The notes beneath the pieces were generated by a model, which saw only the letters and a list, made by a program, of their open reading frames with translations, was not told the origin of the DNA and made no database searches. A stretch of 64,000 nt of DNA from Pseudomonadota bacterium (lineage in GTDB: Bacteria > Pseudomonadota > Gammaproteobacteria > Steroidobacterales > Steroidobacteraceae). The translations under genes and the position numbers were made by a program. Shown here piece after piece: positions 22,068 to 30,907 of this stretch; position 1 is the first letter of the stretch, and each line of letters opens with the position of its first letter. The DNA is taken from positions 62,001 to 126,000 of the forward strand of contig JANYAE010000081.1 in NCBI GenBank assembly GCA_025355105.1, given 5' to 3'.

Positions 22068-23156
22068 ATTGGGACGCGACGACACAAGGTGCACGGCTCG
22101 CTCTACCGCTGGCTCGAGCAAGCTGCGATCGAGGTGAACCAAGTCTGGAACTGGGCGAACTCGACCAGCGCGAAAGCCGCCTGCCCGTTCGCTGCCCCGC
22201 CGAAGTGGCTGACGGGCTTCGACCTTTGCAAGCTGTCGGCCGGTGCCTGCCGTGAGTTCGAGTGCATCGGCGCCGACACGATCCAGCGCGTGAACTGCGA
22301 GTTCGCGACCAGACGCAGACAGTTCCGCAAGGTCCGTCTGCGCTGGCGCGTGAGCCGGGGACCGAAGCGGTCGCTCGGCTGGGTGCCCTTCAAGGCCGCG
22401 AGTCTCCGAAGGCACGGCAAGCACCTGCGGTTGTGCGGCCAGACCGTGCGGGTGTTCGAGTCCGGCCGGTTGGCTGGCGTCACCTGCTGGCGCGACGGGT
22501 TCTTTGCACAGGGCTCGGTTGGCGACTGGTGGCTGTGTTTGCCCGTGCTTCTGCCGCAGGTGGAGCTAACGGCGGCGCCTCGCGAGGCCGTTGGCATCGA
22601 CCTGGGCCTCAAGGACACGGCGGTCACGAGTGATGGGGATCGCCTCGCCGCCGGCCGCTGCTACCGGGATCTCGAATCCCAGATCGCCCAGGCCCAGCGC
22701 CGGGCCCACAAGCGACAAGCCAAGCGACTGCACCGGCCCGCCGCCAGGCGGCGGGCCAACGCCATCCACCAGTTCACGAGGAGCCTCGTCGCCCAGCACC
22801 AGTCGATCTACATCGGTGACGTGAGCAGCTTGAAGCTGGCCAAGACGCGGATGGCGAAGTCCGTGCTCGACAGCGGCTAGGGCCTGCTCAGAACGCAGCC
22901 GCAGTACAAGGGCCAGCAGGCCGGCAGACTCGTCCAGGTCGTCGATGAGCGTTACAGCACGCGAACCTGCAGCAGCTGCGGAGCCCTCACCGGTCCCGCG
23001 GGTCTGGACAGGCTCGTCGTAAGACAGTGGCAGTGCCCTGGGTGCGCTGTGACCCAGGACCGCGACGTCAACGCCGCGAAGAACCTGCTTGCCGTCGGGG
23101 TGAGGTCAAGGACCCTTGCCGGTCCGCCACCCGCCGTCCGCGGGGTCGCGGCATGA
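22068..23156 (+). mobile_element. tnpB: TnpB/OrfB-type transposase of the IS200/IS605 group, interrupted by TAG
   Basis: The translation matches TnpB throughout: SLYRWLEQAAIEVNQVWNWA, LRWRVSRGPKRSLGWVPFKA, RuvC-I AVGIDLGLKDTAVTSDG, the bridge-like AQRRAHKRQAKRLHRPAARR, RuvC-II region IYIGDVSSLKLAKTRMAKSV, a zinc ribbon with CSSCG and CPGC, and RuvC-III QDRDVNAAKNLL. A TAG at 22878-22880 interrupts SVLDSG*GLLRTQ where relatives have Trp, so TGG to TAG is the simplest change. The same frame then runs to TGA 23154. No ATG lies near the expected start (ATT 22068 or GTG 22089). No TnpA lies beside it. Ends of the element were not identified. Confidence 0.85.
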
Positions 23157-23254
23157 GCACCTGCGACACCGTCGCCAAACCGGCGAGGCCCGTGTACGGT
23201 ATCGCCGCGTGACCCGGTGCCGCAGCGCACCGTTCCGGTACGCGGGGGATAACA

Positions 23255-23818
23255 ATGCGAAGGACATCCTGGGGTTCAGTTGCCGGCGTCCTGGCGCTCG
23301 TGCTGAGCGCATGCGCCACGCCGGCGACCGGCATCGTCGAGCTTTCGGCTGACAGCTATCGGCTGACGCGAGTTGACGGCGTCGGCCGGTACCCGGACGC
23401 GGCCGCGATGAAAGCGGCGCTGGTGGAGGAGGCGAACGCCTTCGCCAGGCGCCAGGGCAAGGTCGCCGTGCCGATGGCCAGCCGCGAGGAGGCGATGCGC
23501 GCCGGGCACCTCATGACCGCCGAGCTCGAGTTCCGCCTCGCCGCTGCCGGCGAGGTGGCGGCGATCGCAGCGACACCTGCGGTCCTGCCCTCGGTGCCCG
23601 TTGTCAAAAGCGCCGCGGCCGCGCCCGTTCTGCCGGCGCCAGCTGCCGCGCCGGCGCTGCCGGCTCCGACGGCGGCGTCGGCGCCGCCGTCCGTGGCGCC
23701 GGACATGAAGGCAAGCCTCTACAACGAGCTGATCATGCTCGACGACCTGCGCAAGCGCGGCATCCTGACGGACGCGGAATTCCAAGCGCTGAAGACCAAA
23801 CTGCTCGCCGGAAAGTGA
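23255..23818 (+). CDS. Lipoprotein with C-terminal SHOCT domain
   Basis: A 187-residue protein. The signal ends in a lipobox (LVLSAC), so it is probably an inner- or outer-membrane lipoprotein. The middle carries a Pro/Ala linker (about residues 105-150). The C-terminal ~35 residues form a SHOCT motif (LYNELIMLDDLRKRGILTDA, EFQALKTKLL), a short helical oligomerisation module. Residues 30-100 contain ALVEEANAFARRQGKVAVPM, typical of small lipoproteins that precede SHOCT. No operon partner is evident; the TnpB remnant is just upstream. Confidence 0.85.
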   Translation: MRRTSWGSVAGVLALVLSACATPATGIVELSADSYRLTRVDGVGRYPDAAAMKAALVEEANAFARRQGKVAVPMASREEAMRAGHLMTAELEFRLAAAGEVAAIAATPAVLPSVPVVKSAAAAPVLPAPAAAPALPAPTAASAPPSVAPDMKASLYNELIMLDDLRKRGILTDAEFQALKTKLLAGK

Positions 23819-23898
23819 GCGTCGAGCGGCGCCTGGCGCGCAGCACCCGTGCCGCGCTCATGCCGCACCGTGGTCGCTGAGCGCCGGCGCGGCAGGCC

Positions 23899-25282
23899 AT
23901 GAGTGCCGCGTCCCGTGCATCCGGGCCGGCGCTGATCCCGCTTGCGTGGCCGCTCTTCAGCGAGCTGCTGCTGGGCATCGGAGTCGGCCTCGTCGGCCTC
24001 GCGCTCGCGTCGCGCATGTCGGAGGCAGCTTCCGGCGCGTTCGCACTCGCCAACAGCGTGCAGGCGACTTTCTTCCTGCTGCTGCGCGTCGTCAGCCTGG
24101 GCGTCAGCGTCACCATCACTCAGGAGCTGGGTGCGGGCAATCGGGCGCTGGCCGACGCGACCGCACGCGCCGCGCTCGGCGCCAGTACTTGGGTGGGGCT
24201 GGCGACGGTGCTCGCGGTCGCGAGTGGTGCCCGGCCGTTGCTGACGCTGCTCAGCGCGCCGGGCGACGTCCTGCCGCTGGCCACGCCTTACCTGCAGCTG
24301 CTCGCTCTCGCCCTTGGCGTCGACGCCTACAACGCCAGCATGGCCGCAGTCATGCGTGCGCACCTGCGGGCCCGCGACGTGCTGCTCAACATCCTGTCGA
24401 TGCACGCCCTGCACCTGCTGCTGTGCTGGCCGCTGATGCGAGGCGTAGGACCGCTGCCGGGCCTCGGCCTGCCTGGCTACGCGCTCGCGATGCTGGCGAG
24501 CCGCGGCTTCGGCATCGCCTGTCACCTGCACCTGTGGCGCCATCGCCTCGCTCTCGTGCCGCGCCTGCGGGATTGGTGGGCGCTCGAGCGGCAGCGGCTG
24601 CGGCCGGTGCTGCAGATCGGACTTCCCGGCGCCGCGGAGGGCCTCGCCTACCGGCTCGCGCTCATGTGCACGATCGCTGTGGTCGCGCATGGGCACCACG
24701 GCGCTCGCAACGCAGGCCTACGCGATGCAGCTGACCTACTTCACGGTGCTGCCGGGACTGTTGATCGGGCTCGCGACCGAAATCGTCGTCGGGCGCCTGG
24801 TCGGTGCGGGCCGGCTCGCCTAAGCCCGCCGCCGCGCACGCCGCAGCCTGGGCCTCGGCCTTTGCGTCTCCACCGCCGCCGCGGTGGTCGCGGCGCTCAC
24901 GGCCCGCTGGACGCTCACGCTGTTCACCGCCGACGCGGAGATTCTTGACAGCGCCTGCCGCCTGCTGTGGCTGACGGTGCTGCTCGAGCCCGGACGGACC
25001 TTTAATCTCGTCGTCATCAATGCGCTGCGCGCGACCGGCGACGCGCGTTTCCCGGTGGCAGCCGGCATCCTGTCGATGATTGTCGTCATGGCAGGCGGCG
25101 CGTGGCTGCTCGGCGTCCACTGGGGCCTCGGCCTGGCCGGCGTTTGGATGGCCTACGCGGCCGATGAGTGGCTGCGGGGCATCGTCATGGCGGTCCGTTG
25201 GCAGCGCGGCGCGTGGGCGCGGCACGCACGGGCGTCATTCGTTCGTGTGCGCTCAGGCAAGGAAGGCTCGGCGTTGCGATGA
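23899..25282 (+). pseudogene. MATE-family efflux transporter, frameshift plus nonsense
   Basis: Two fragments in different frames make up one multidrug/Na+ antiporter-like protein of ~460 residues. From ATG 23899 the first ~262 codons read LIPLAWPLFSELLLGIGVGL, SGAFALANSVQATFFLLLRV and SMHALHLLLCWPLMRGVGPL. Near 24685 the frame changes (one base gained or two lost), continuing as MGTTALATQAYAMQLTYFTV and LATEIVVGRLVGAGRLA. TAA 24821-24823 then interrupts that second frame. After the TAA it continues LGLGLCVSTAAAVVAALTAR and NALRATGDARFPVAAGILSM to TGA 25280. Loss of function is likely unless the sequence is wrong. Confidence 0.85.
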
Positions 25283-25298
25283 GCGTTCGATCCGGCGT

Positions 25299-25877
25299 TC
25301 AGTGGCCGCGCAGCGAGGTGCCGCCACGCTCGGGCCTCGCCCGGCACTCGCTCACGAGCACGGCGAGCGCCTGATGCAGCTGGTAGCGGACGGACGAATC
25401 CGGCACGTACAGCACGAGTGGCCTGCCGGCGGCGTCCGCCGACGGCCGGCGCTCGATGACCAGCGATGGCGGACCGGCGACGGGCCCGGTGTGGAGTCCG
25501 GTGACCAGCGACCAGTTGACGTCCTCGGCAGCGCCCTGACCGGGGCCGCCGCCGACATAGAGCGTTCCCTCGCAGCTGTACGCGGCGTAGCGCGTGATCG
25601 CCGAGTCGCGACCCGGTGCATCCTTGCGAACGAGGCCGCTGCGGAACAGATAGCCGACGAGCTGATTGAGCTCGCTCAGGTGCGGCACGTAGTAATAGGA
25701 ATAGCTCTGAGCGTCGCGCGTCGTCGTGTCGCCGGCGGCCGGGACGCGCGACACCGGCGGGACGTCCGCCTCGCAGGGCACCGCGACGGCGAACGTGAGG
25801 AGGACGGCGAGGCATTCGGCGAGCCCTGCGCGGCGACGGGTGTCGACACCACCGTGAATTCCCTGCGCTGCTGCCAC
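25299..25877 (-). CDS. Hypothetical secreted protein
   Basis: About 192 residues from GTG 25877, chosen because GGAGAG lies just upstream; GTG 25901 is possible. A signal-like segment (CLAVLLTFAVAVPCEAD) precedes a mature domain with SYSYYYVPHLSELNQLVGYL, YAAYSCEGTLYVGGGPGQGA and PLVLYVPDSSVRYQLHQALA. I do not recognise the family. It is convergent with the broken MATE gene. Confidence 0.6.
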   Translation of the reverse strand: MAAAQGIHGGVDTRRRAGLAECLAVLLTFAVAVPCEADVPPVSRVPAAGDTTTRDAQSYSYYYVPHLSELNQLVGYLFRSGLVRKDAPGRDSAITRYAAYSCEGTLYVGGGPGQGAAEDVNWSLVTGLHTGPVAGPPSLVIERRPSADAAGRPLVLYVPDSSVRYQLHQALAVLVSECRARPERGGTSLRGH

Positions 25878-26357
25878 CTGAGCTCTCTCCGTTCCTGCCA
25901 CCGAGGGCGCAATCTATGCGACAGGCGGCGCCGGAACTGTGACCGGGCTAGAGGGACCGATCGGTCGGCGGCTATTGTTAAGATCACACGAACGGTCGCT
26001 GCCAGCGACGCGTGCCCGTGTGGGCGCCTGTTGCGCGGGCAGCGCCCGGTACGACACGGCGTCGCCCGCTGTCGGCGCTGGCACGGTTGACGCCGTCGAG
26101 GTGCCTGCGCACCTCAGACCCGCTGGCGCCCGGGCGCCGGCGCGACTCAGGCGGCTTTCGCGGCGCATGGCAATGGTTTCGGCAGCCAGGCGGATCCTCG
26201 AGCCGCGCGGCGGCCGCAGGGGTATAGAGTGTCGGGGGCGTCCGGTGCGTCGCCGAGGCTCTGGTGAGCGACCGCGCCCGATTCGTGGCGACGGGGCGGC
26301 GTGGAAGCTGCAGCGATTCCGGGTTCAGCCGCCGCGCTGCGCGCGCGGGAGGCCGGG
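25878..26357. other. Divergent intergenic region
   Basis: About 480 bp between the secreted protein and the HDOD gene. An AT-richer patch around 25973-25990 (CTATTGTTAAGATCACAC) is the only visible promoter-like feature. No coding sequence is convincing. Confidence 0.4.
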
Positions 26358-27275
26358 ATGCAGGGGCAGGGGATGCAGGACTCGAAGGTACGCGACCTGG
26401 CCGCCCATGCGGACCAGCTGCCCCTGCTGCCATCGGTTGTCGTGCGGGTGCTCGCACTCGACTCGCGCAGCGACCGCTACTTCGACGAACTCGTGGCGCT
26501 CGCGGAAGAGGATCCGACCTTTGCGGTTCGCCTGATCCGGGTCGCGAACGCGCCGCTGAGTGCGCCGTCGACGCCGATCGTGACCGTCCGGCAGGCCGTG
26601 GTCAGGATCGGAGCCCGCGAGTGTGCCGCTCTGGTGACCTCGGTGGCCGTCTCGCGGGTGTTCGTGCCACGCACGACCGCGCAGCGCAGTCTTTGGGTGC
26701 ACGCGTTGCAGGTCGCGGTCGCGGCACGCACGATCGCGGGCCTCAGCCTCGGCGGCGCGCTGGTTCCCGGGCACGCCTACCTCGCGGGACTACTGCACGA
26801 CATCGGACGCTTCGTGATGTTCGAGGCGGCAAACGAGGATCTCGGCCGGGTCGACGAGACACACTGGGTGACGCCGGAAGAGCTATTGCACAACGAGCGC
26901 CAATTGCTCGGCTACGACCACGTGAAGCTCGGACTTCTGGTCTGCCGGCGCTGGTCGCTGCCGCCGGACATTGCCGAGGTGATCGCGCTCCACCATGACT
27001 ACGGACTGGCCGCGGCGCGTCCGGTCGCCGCGCCGGCGGAGTTGATTCGCGCGGTGCAGATGGCGGATCTGCTCAGCGTGCGGCTGATGTTGACGCCGGA
27101 TTTCGCGGACCGCGAACCGGAGGACATCGCGCGCGATTTGGCGCACCACTGCATGCGGACCGAGTGGCCGCAGCCGCCGGTGTCACCCAGCGTGCTGGCG
27201 CAGCGCGTCGCGGCGATCCGCGACGAGGCGGCGGCGCTCGCCGAGAGCCTGCTCGGCCCGCACCCGGTCGCCTGA
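26358..27275 (+). CDS. HDOD-domain protein
   Basis: A 305-residue protein. ATG 26358 has GGGAGG 6 nt upstream; longer in-frame starts lack one. The HDOD domain spans about residues 10-215 (LPLLPSVVVRVLALDSRSDR, EDPTFAVRLIRVANAP, VTVRQAVVRIGARECAALV, AGLLHDIGRFVMF, LGYDHVKLGLLVCRRWSLPP). It keeps an HDIG motif, unlike many HDOD proteins that have lost the metal site. The family acts as cytoplasmic signalling adaptors or phosphodiesterase-like regulators, often with chemotaxis or c-di-GMP systems. It stands alone and is convergent with the SPOR-like gene. Confidence 0.9.
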   Translation: MQGQGMQDSKVRDLAAHADQLPLLPSVVVRVLALDSRSDRYFDELVALAEEDPTFAVRLIRVANAPLSAPSTPIVTVRQAVVRIGARECAALVTSVAVSRVFVPRTTAQRSLWVHALQVAVAARTIAGLSLGGALVPGHAYLAGLLHDIGRFVMFEAANEDLGRVDETHWVTPEELLHNERQLLGYDHVKLGLLVCRRWSLPPDIAEVIALHHDYGLAAARPVAAPAELIRAVQMADLLSVRLMLTPDFADREPEDIARDLAHHCMRTEWPQPPVSPSVLAQRVAAIRDEAAALAESLLGPHPVA

Positions 27276-27286
27276 CGGCCAGGCGG

Positions 27287-28030
27287 TCAGCCGCCGGCAC
27301 CGGACGGCAACACGATTGAGGTGATGCCGACCCGGGCGGCGAAGGGCTGGATCTCCGCGGACCGCGCCTGGGCGTATTCCGCGTCGGTCACCGGCACGGC
27401 GATCGCACCGCTGAAATAGCTTGCCGCCTCGTCCATCGCGGCTTTGGCGGCGTCCCGATCGGAGAAGAATCCGAGCCGCAGGCCGTGCCAGACGTGTCCG
27501 CCGCGGTGCGCGGAGACGGCGTACAAGGTGTGGTCGTCGAACAGCGTCAGCGGCGGCACGTGGGCCAGGTCGATCGGCGTCGGCGACCACAGCAGTTCGA
27601 CCGCGAAGCCATGCGCACCGCTTGTGCCGGCGAGCTCTGCGCGGCGCGCGGTCCGGCCATGGTGTGGCTGTCCCTCGTGAGCAGTCCCGTGCTCGACGGC
27701 GAGCGACGATGGCGGACGCGGCATGAGGCGAACGCCACGGACCGTGGCCTGTGGATAGTGCGGCTGTACGACGCGCAGCACCTCGGCCGCCGTTCGCACC
27801 GATTCGAAGTAGCCCAGCTGGATGCGCACGTGAGCCGCGCCAGCGACCGCGAAAGGTTCGCAGAACACGCGCGCGCCGACCACCGGCGGCAGGCGCGGCA
27901 GCGGCGTGCGAAGCGGCATCGCGCTCATTGCCAGCGTGATGACGTAGCGGATCGACATCTGGCCGGCAGCCGGCGAGGGGCCGGGTGCCGCTCCAGGCGC
28001 GGCCCGTTCCAGAATGTCCAGCGCATGCAC
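27287..28030 (-). CDS. SPOR-like domain protein
   Basis: A 247-residue protein starting at GTG 28030 (start uncertain; ATG 27958 is possible). Two SPOR-like units can be seen: an N-terminal one (FAVAGAAHVRIQLGYFES, EVLRVVQPHYPQATVRGVR) and a C-terminal one (TLYAVSAHRGGHVWHGLRLG, FFSDRDAAKAAMDEAASYF, GAIAVPVTDAEYAQA). The second unit is clearly related to the C-terminus of the 936-residue protein at 50088, which has HALRLGFFSDEGPAEAV. No signal peptide is obvious. SPOR-type folds bind denuded peptidoglycan, but that is only a fold analogy here. Confidence 0.7.
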   Translation of the reverse strand: MHALDILERAAPGAAPGPSPAAGQMSIRYVITLAMSAMPLRTPLPRLPPVVGARVFCEPFAVAGAAHVRIQLGYFESVRTAAEVLRVVQPHYPQATVRGVRLMPRPPSSLAVEHGTAHEGQPHHGRTARRAELAGTSGAHGFAVELLWSPTPIDLAHVPPLTLFDDHTLYAVSAHRGGHVWHGLRLGFFSDRDAAKAAMDEAASYFSGAIAVPVTDAEYAQARSAEIQPFAARVGITSIVLPSGAGG

Positions 28031-28256
28031 CTGCCACCACCGGGGCCAGCAACTGGCCGGTTTACGATTCAGGGAGGATGCGCCGGGCGACGGCGATCCA
28101 CTGTCCGGGCTCGGACAGCTTTCGCCTCAGGGTGTCGGCGGTGCTGCGGCGCGGGCGATACGGGCTTGTGCCTAGTGCTGCGGTGCAAGAGCGCGGTTGT
28201 GACGCGCCCGACGCTCGATCCCCCGGCCGCTCAGGGGCACCTTACGTGACCTCGGA

Positions 28257-29435
28257 TCAGCCGGCGGCGAACAGGCTGCCGATGGTGTTGACGGCGCGGT
28301 CGGCCTCGGCCCGGTCGGGCACTGTCGCCTCGTCGTCGAAGCCGTAGTAGTCGCTGTCGCCGAGCGCCTGAAACACGAAGCCGTCGCGCCGCGGCACGAA
28401 GGCGACGTTTCGGTACACGAGGCCGTAGCCGACCTCGGCCTGCGGGATGACGCGAGCGAGCTGGCCGCGGACCGGCGTCAGCGAGTGGTCGCCGAACAGC
28501 GCGCGGGCGCCGTAGCCGGTGGCGTTGATGACGGTGCGCTGCCTGAGCCGGGCAAGCTCGGCAGGCGAGTGAAACTCGGCGACCTCGATCTGCCCGCCGT
28601 TCGCGAGGAAATCGCTCACCAGCATGCGCGAGTAGCCCGCGATGTTGAACATCAGCATCGAATGCCGGCGCAGCGTCCGGTTGCCGAATTCATGCAGGCC
28701 GGGACCGAAGTCCTCCGCAGCGGTTGACAGATCGGCGACGCGCCCGGACAGCTCGGCGAACCGGGGCCGGCCGTCGTCGGCGCGCGCGATCTCGCGTCGG
28801 CCCGGCGCGCCATCGCGGACGTAGTAGTTGTCGATGAACTCCACCGGCGTGCCCGGCAGCCCGAGCAGCGTCTGATAGGTCCGGTAGGACTGCCGCGTCA
28901 TGCGCTCCCAACGCTCCTGAAATGTCGGCGTCGCATGCTGCTCGAGGCAGATCCGCGAATCCGGGCTCCACACGCCGGTGGCCAGTGAGGAACGCACGTT
29001 CGGCGGCAGGTCCTTGGCGTAGATTACGACGCGCGCGCCGGCGCGCTGCAGGAGCAGCGCCGAGGTCACGCCGAGCGCACCGCAGCCGAGCACGGCGACC
29101 TCACGCCGTCCGGCCGCCATCGCCAGCTCCACCGCGAGCGCGCTTGAGCCCCACGACAGCGACCAGCCGCTGCCGCCATGGCCGTAGTTGTGGACGACGG
29201 TAGTCGTGTCCACCTGCTCCACTTCGATGCGCGGGCCCTGCGGCCGGAACGGGCGCGTGCAGACCGTGACGGCGGTGATCCGGTCCGGGCTGGCGCGCAG
29301 CCGCGGCAGGTTGAGCGGCGGGGCCGGCGGAGGGCGTCGGTTCGCGATGCCCACGCCGCAACCCTCGATGGCGGCGAGCAGCATGGCGGCCCCTGCCCCG
29401 GCGAGCAGCCGGCGGCGTCCGATCGGTTGCGGCAT
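28257..29435 (-). CDS. Tat-exported D-amino-acid-oxidase-like flavoprotein, circularly permuted order
   Basis: A 392-residue protein with a twin-arginine signal (IGRRRLLAGAGAAMLLAAI) followed by EGCG, which could also be a lipobox. Mature residues about 60-105 carry FRPQGPRIEVEQVD and VVHNYGHGGSGWSLSWG, which in D-amino-acid oxidases form the C-terminal end. The FAD Rossmann motif VAVLGCGALGVTSALLLQRA follows at about residues 112-135, then the substrate domain (GVWSPDSRICLEQHATPTFQ, EFIDNYYVRDG) and INATGYGARALFGDHSLTPV. It ends in VPRRDGFVFQALGDSDYYGF. The usual order is therefore rotated. Predicted to oxidise a D-amino acid or amine in the periplasm. It is divergent from the DUF2189 gene. 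Confidence 0.82.
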   Translation of the reverse strand: MPQPIGRRRLLAGAGAAMLLAAIEGCGVGIANRRPPPAPPLNLPRLRASPDRITAVTVCTRPFRPQGPRIEVEQVDTTTVVHNYGHGGSGWSLSWGSSALAVELAMAAGRREVAVLGCGALGVTSALLLQRAGARVVIYAKDLPPNVRSSLATGVWSPDSRICLEQHATPTFQERWERMTRQSYRTYQTLLGLPGTPVEFIDNYYVRDGAPGRREIARADDGRPRFAELSGRVADLSTAAEDFGPGLHEFGNRTLRRHSMLMFNIAGYSRMLVSDFLANGGQIEVAEFHSPAELARLRQRTVINATGYGARALFGDHSLTPVRGQLARVIPQAEVGYGLVYRNVAFVPRRDGFVFQALGDSDYYGFDDEATVPDRAEADRAVNTIGSLFAAG

Positions 29436-29616
29436 GGGAAAGCGCTCCGGGTGGTCGGCGACAGGCCGCTAGAGATACCCGAAATCCGCACCGAAAGTCA
29501 CCGCCGATTGGTCCCGACCTGCGCTGGTGGCGGGCCGAGGGCTGCGCTACGCTGCGCCGACCACTGCGCTGCGGCTGCCCCTGCGGGCCCGTGCGACTGA
29601 CGACCGGAGAAGCCGC

Positions 29617-30390
29617 ATGAGCGGACAGAACCTGCCCAGCGAGATGTTGCCGTTCGTCGCGCCGTGCAGAGCGCTCGACGCCGGGGCGCCGCTACGCTGG
29701 TTGCGACTCGGCTGGCGCGACCTGATCGCGGCACCGCGCCAGAGCCTTGCTTTCGGGCTCGGGATCGCGGCGCTGAGCGCGCTGGTCTCGGGCATCGCGC
29801 TGCGCTTCGGCACCGGTTGGCTGCTGCTCGTGCTGCTGTCCGGTTTCGTATTCGTCGCGCCGGTCCTGGCGATGGGCCTCTACGTCATCAGCGCCGCCGT
29901 CGAGCGCCGCACCGTGCCGTCGCTCGGCGGCTGCCTCGCGGCGGCGCGCCGCGACCTCGGCGATGCGCTCGTCTACTCGCTGATTCTGATGGTCATCTGC
30001 CTCGTCTGGGTGCGGGCAGGCAGCGCAGTCGAAATCTTCTTCCCGGAGCAGGCGGTCCCGACGCGGCTCGAGCTGCTGACTTTCCTGGCCATCGGCAGCG
30101 CGGTCGGCAGCGTTTTTGCGCTCGTGGCTTTCGCCGCGAGCGCGTTCTCGCTGCCAATGCTGGTCGACCGTCGCACGGACGCGATCACCGCGGTCGTGAC
30201 GAGCGTCAACGCGGTGCTGCGCAACAAACGCGTGATGCTGTTGTGGGCGCTGCTGATCGTGGTGTCGGTCGCGATCGGCTTCGCGACGGCGCTCGTCGGA
30301 CTGGCGATCACGATGCCGGTCATCGGCCACGCGACCTGGCACGCTTACCGCGAGACCATCGACGCGTCCGGCTGGCCGGGCAAGCCCTGA
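29617..30390 (+). CDS. DUF2189-type integral membrane protein
   Basis: A 257-residue protein. ATG 29617 follows GGAGAA. About six hydrophobic helices are visible (for example LAFGLGIAALSALVSGIALR, GWLLLVLLSGFVFVAPVLAM, DALVYSLILMVICLVWVRAG and VMLLWALLIVVSVAIGFATA). The pattern RWLRLGWRDLIAAPRQSLAF near the N-terminus and MPVIGHATWHAYRETID at the C-terminus are typical of DUF2189 proteins. Function unknown. It is followed closely by a convergent BON lipoprotein gene. Confidence 0.85.
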   Translation: MSGQNLPSEMLPFVAPCRALDAGAPLRWLRLGWRDLIAAPRQSLAFGLGIAALSALVSGIALRFGTGWLLLVLLSGFVFVAPVLAMGLYVISAAVERRTVPSLGGCLAAARRDLGDALVYSLILMVICLVWVRAGSAVEIFFPEQAVPTRLELLTFLAIGSAVGSVFALVAFAASAFSLPMLVDRRTDAITAVVTSVNAVLRNKRVMLLWALLIVVSVAIGFATALVGLAITMPVIGHATWHAYRETIDASGWPGKP

Positions 30391-30429
30391 TCGGCGGCGG
30401 CCGGCCGGCGCGGCGCGCCGGATGGCGGC

Positions 30430-30756
30430 TCAGCGCGAGGTGTTCGTGAGACCGATCAGGTTCACCACCCGGGCGGTGCCCGCGGCCTGCGCGGCCACCG
30501 ACTCGGCGAGCCGGCGCTCATACTCGGAGTTCACCTGCCCTGAGAGCGTGACGAGGTGACCGTGCACCTGCACGTACAGAATGTTCGGCGGGCGCAGCTC
30601 CGGATACGCGGCGAAACGCCGCTCAACTTCAACGCGGATGGTGGTCTCCTCAGGGCACTCACGGTAGCCGCACTCGCCGTGTGTCGCGCAGCCCGCGCTC
30701 GCGCACAGAAGCGTCGTGGCCAGCACCAGCGCGCCCGCTCGTCGGAACCTGCCCAT
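30430..30756 (-). CDS. Small BON-domain lipoprotein
   Basis: A 108-residue protein. ATG 30756 follows GAGGAG. Lipoprotein signal with CASAGC lipobox. The BON domain (about 45-105) reads TTIRVEVERRFAAYPELRPP, ILYVQVHGHLVTLSGQVNSE and AAGTARVVNLIGLTNTS. BON domains bind phospholipid or envelope components and occur in osmotic-stress proteins such as OsmY. Cysteines in HGECGYRECPE after the lipidated one may form a disulfide. Confidence 0.9.
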   Translation of the reverse strand: MGRFRRAGALVLATTLLCASAGCATHGECGYRECPEETTIRVEVERRFAAYPELRPPNILYVQVHGHLVTLSGQVNSEYERRLAESVAAQAAGTARVVNLIGLTNTSR

Positions 30757-30907
30757 GGAATGCTCCTCGCCGCATCGACTCGGCGATCTTAGCGCCGCAG
30801 CGCGCCGCGTGCCCGCAGGAGGTGTGAGCTCGAGGACGAGCCGGACCGATGCGGCGCGGTACTCGCGCGACTGCGGCGGTTCGCTCGGGCCTGAGGCGCG
30901 CGCGGAA

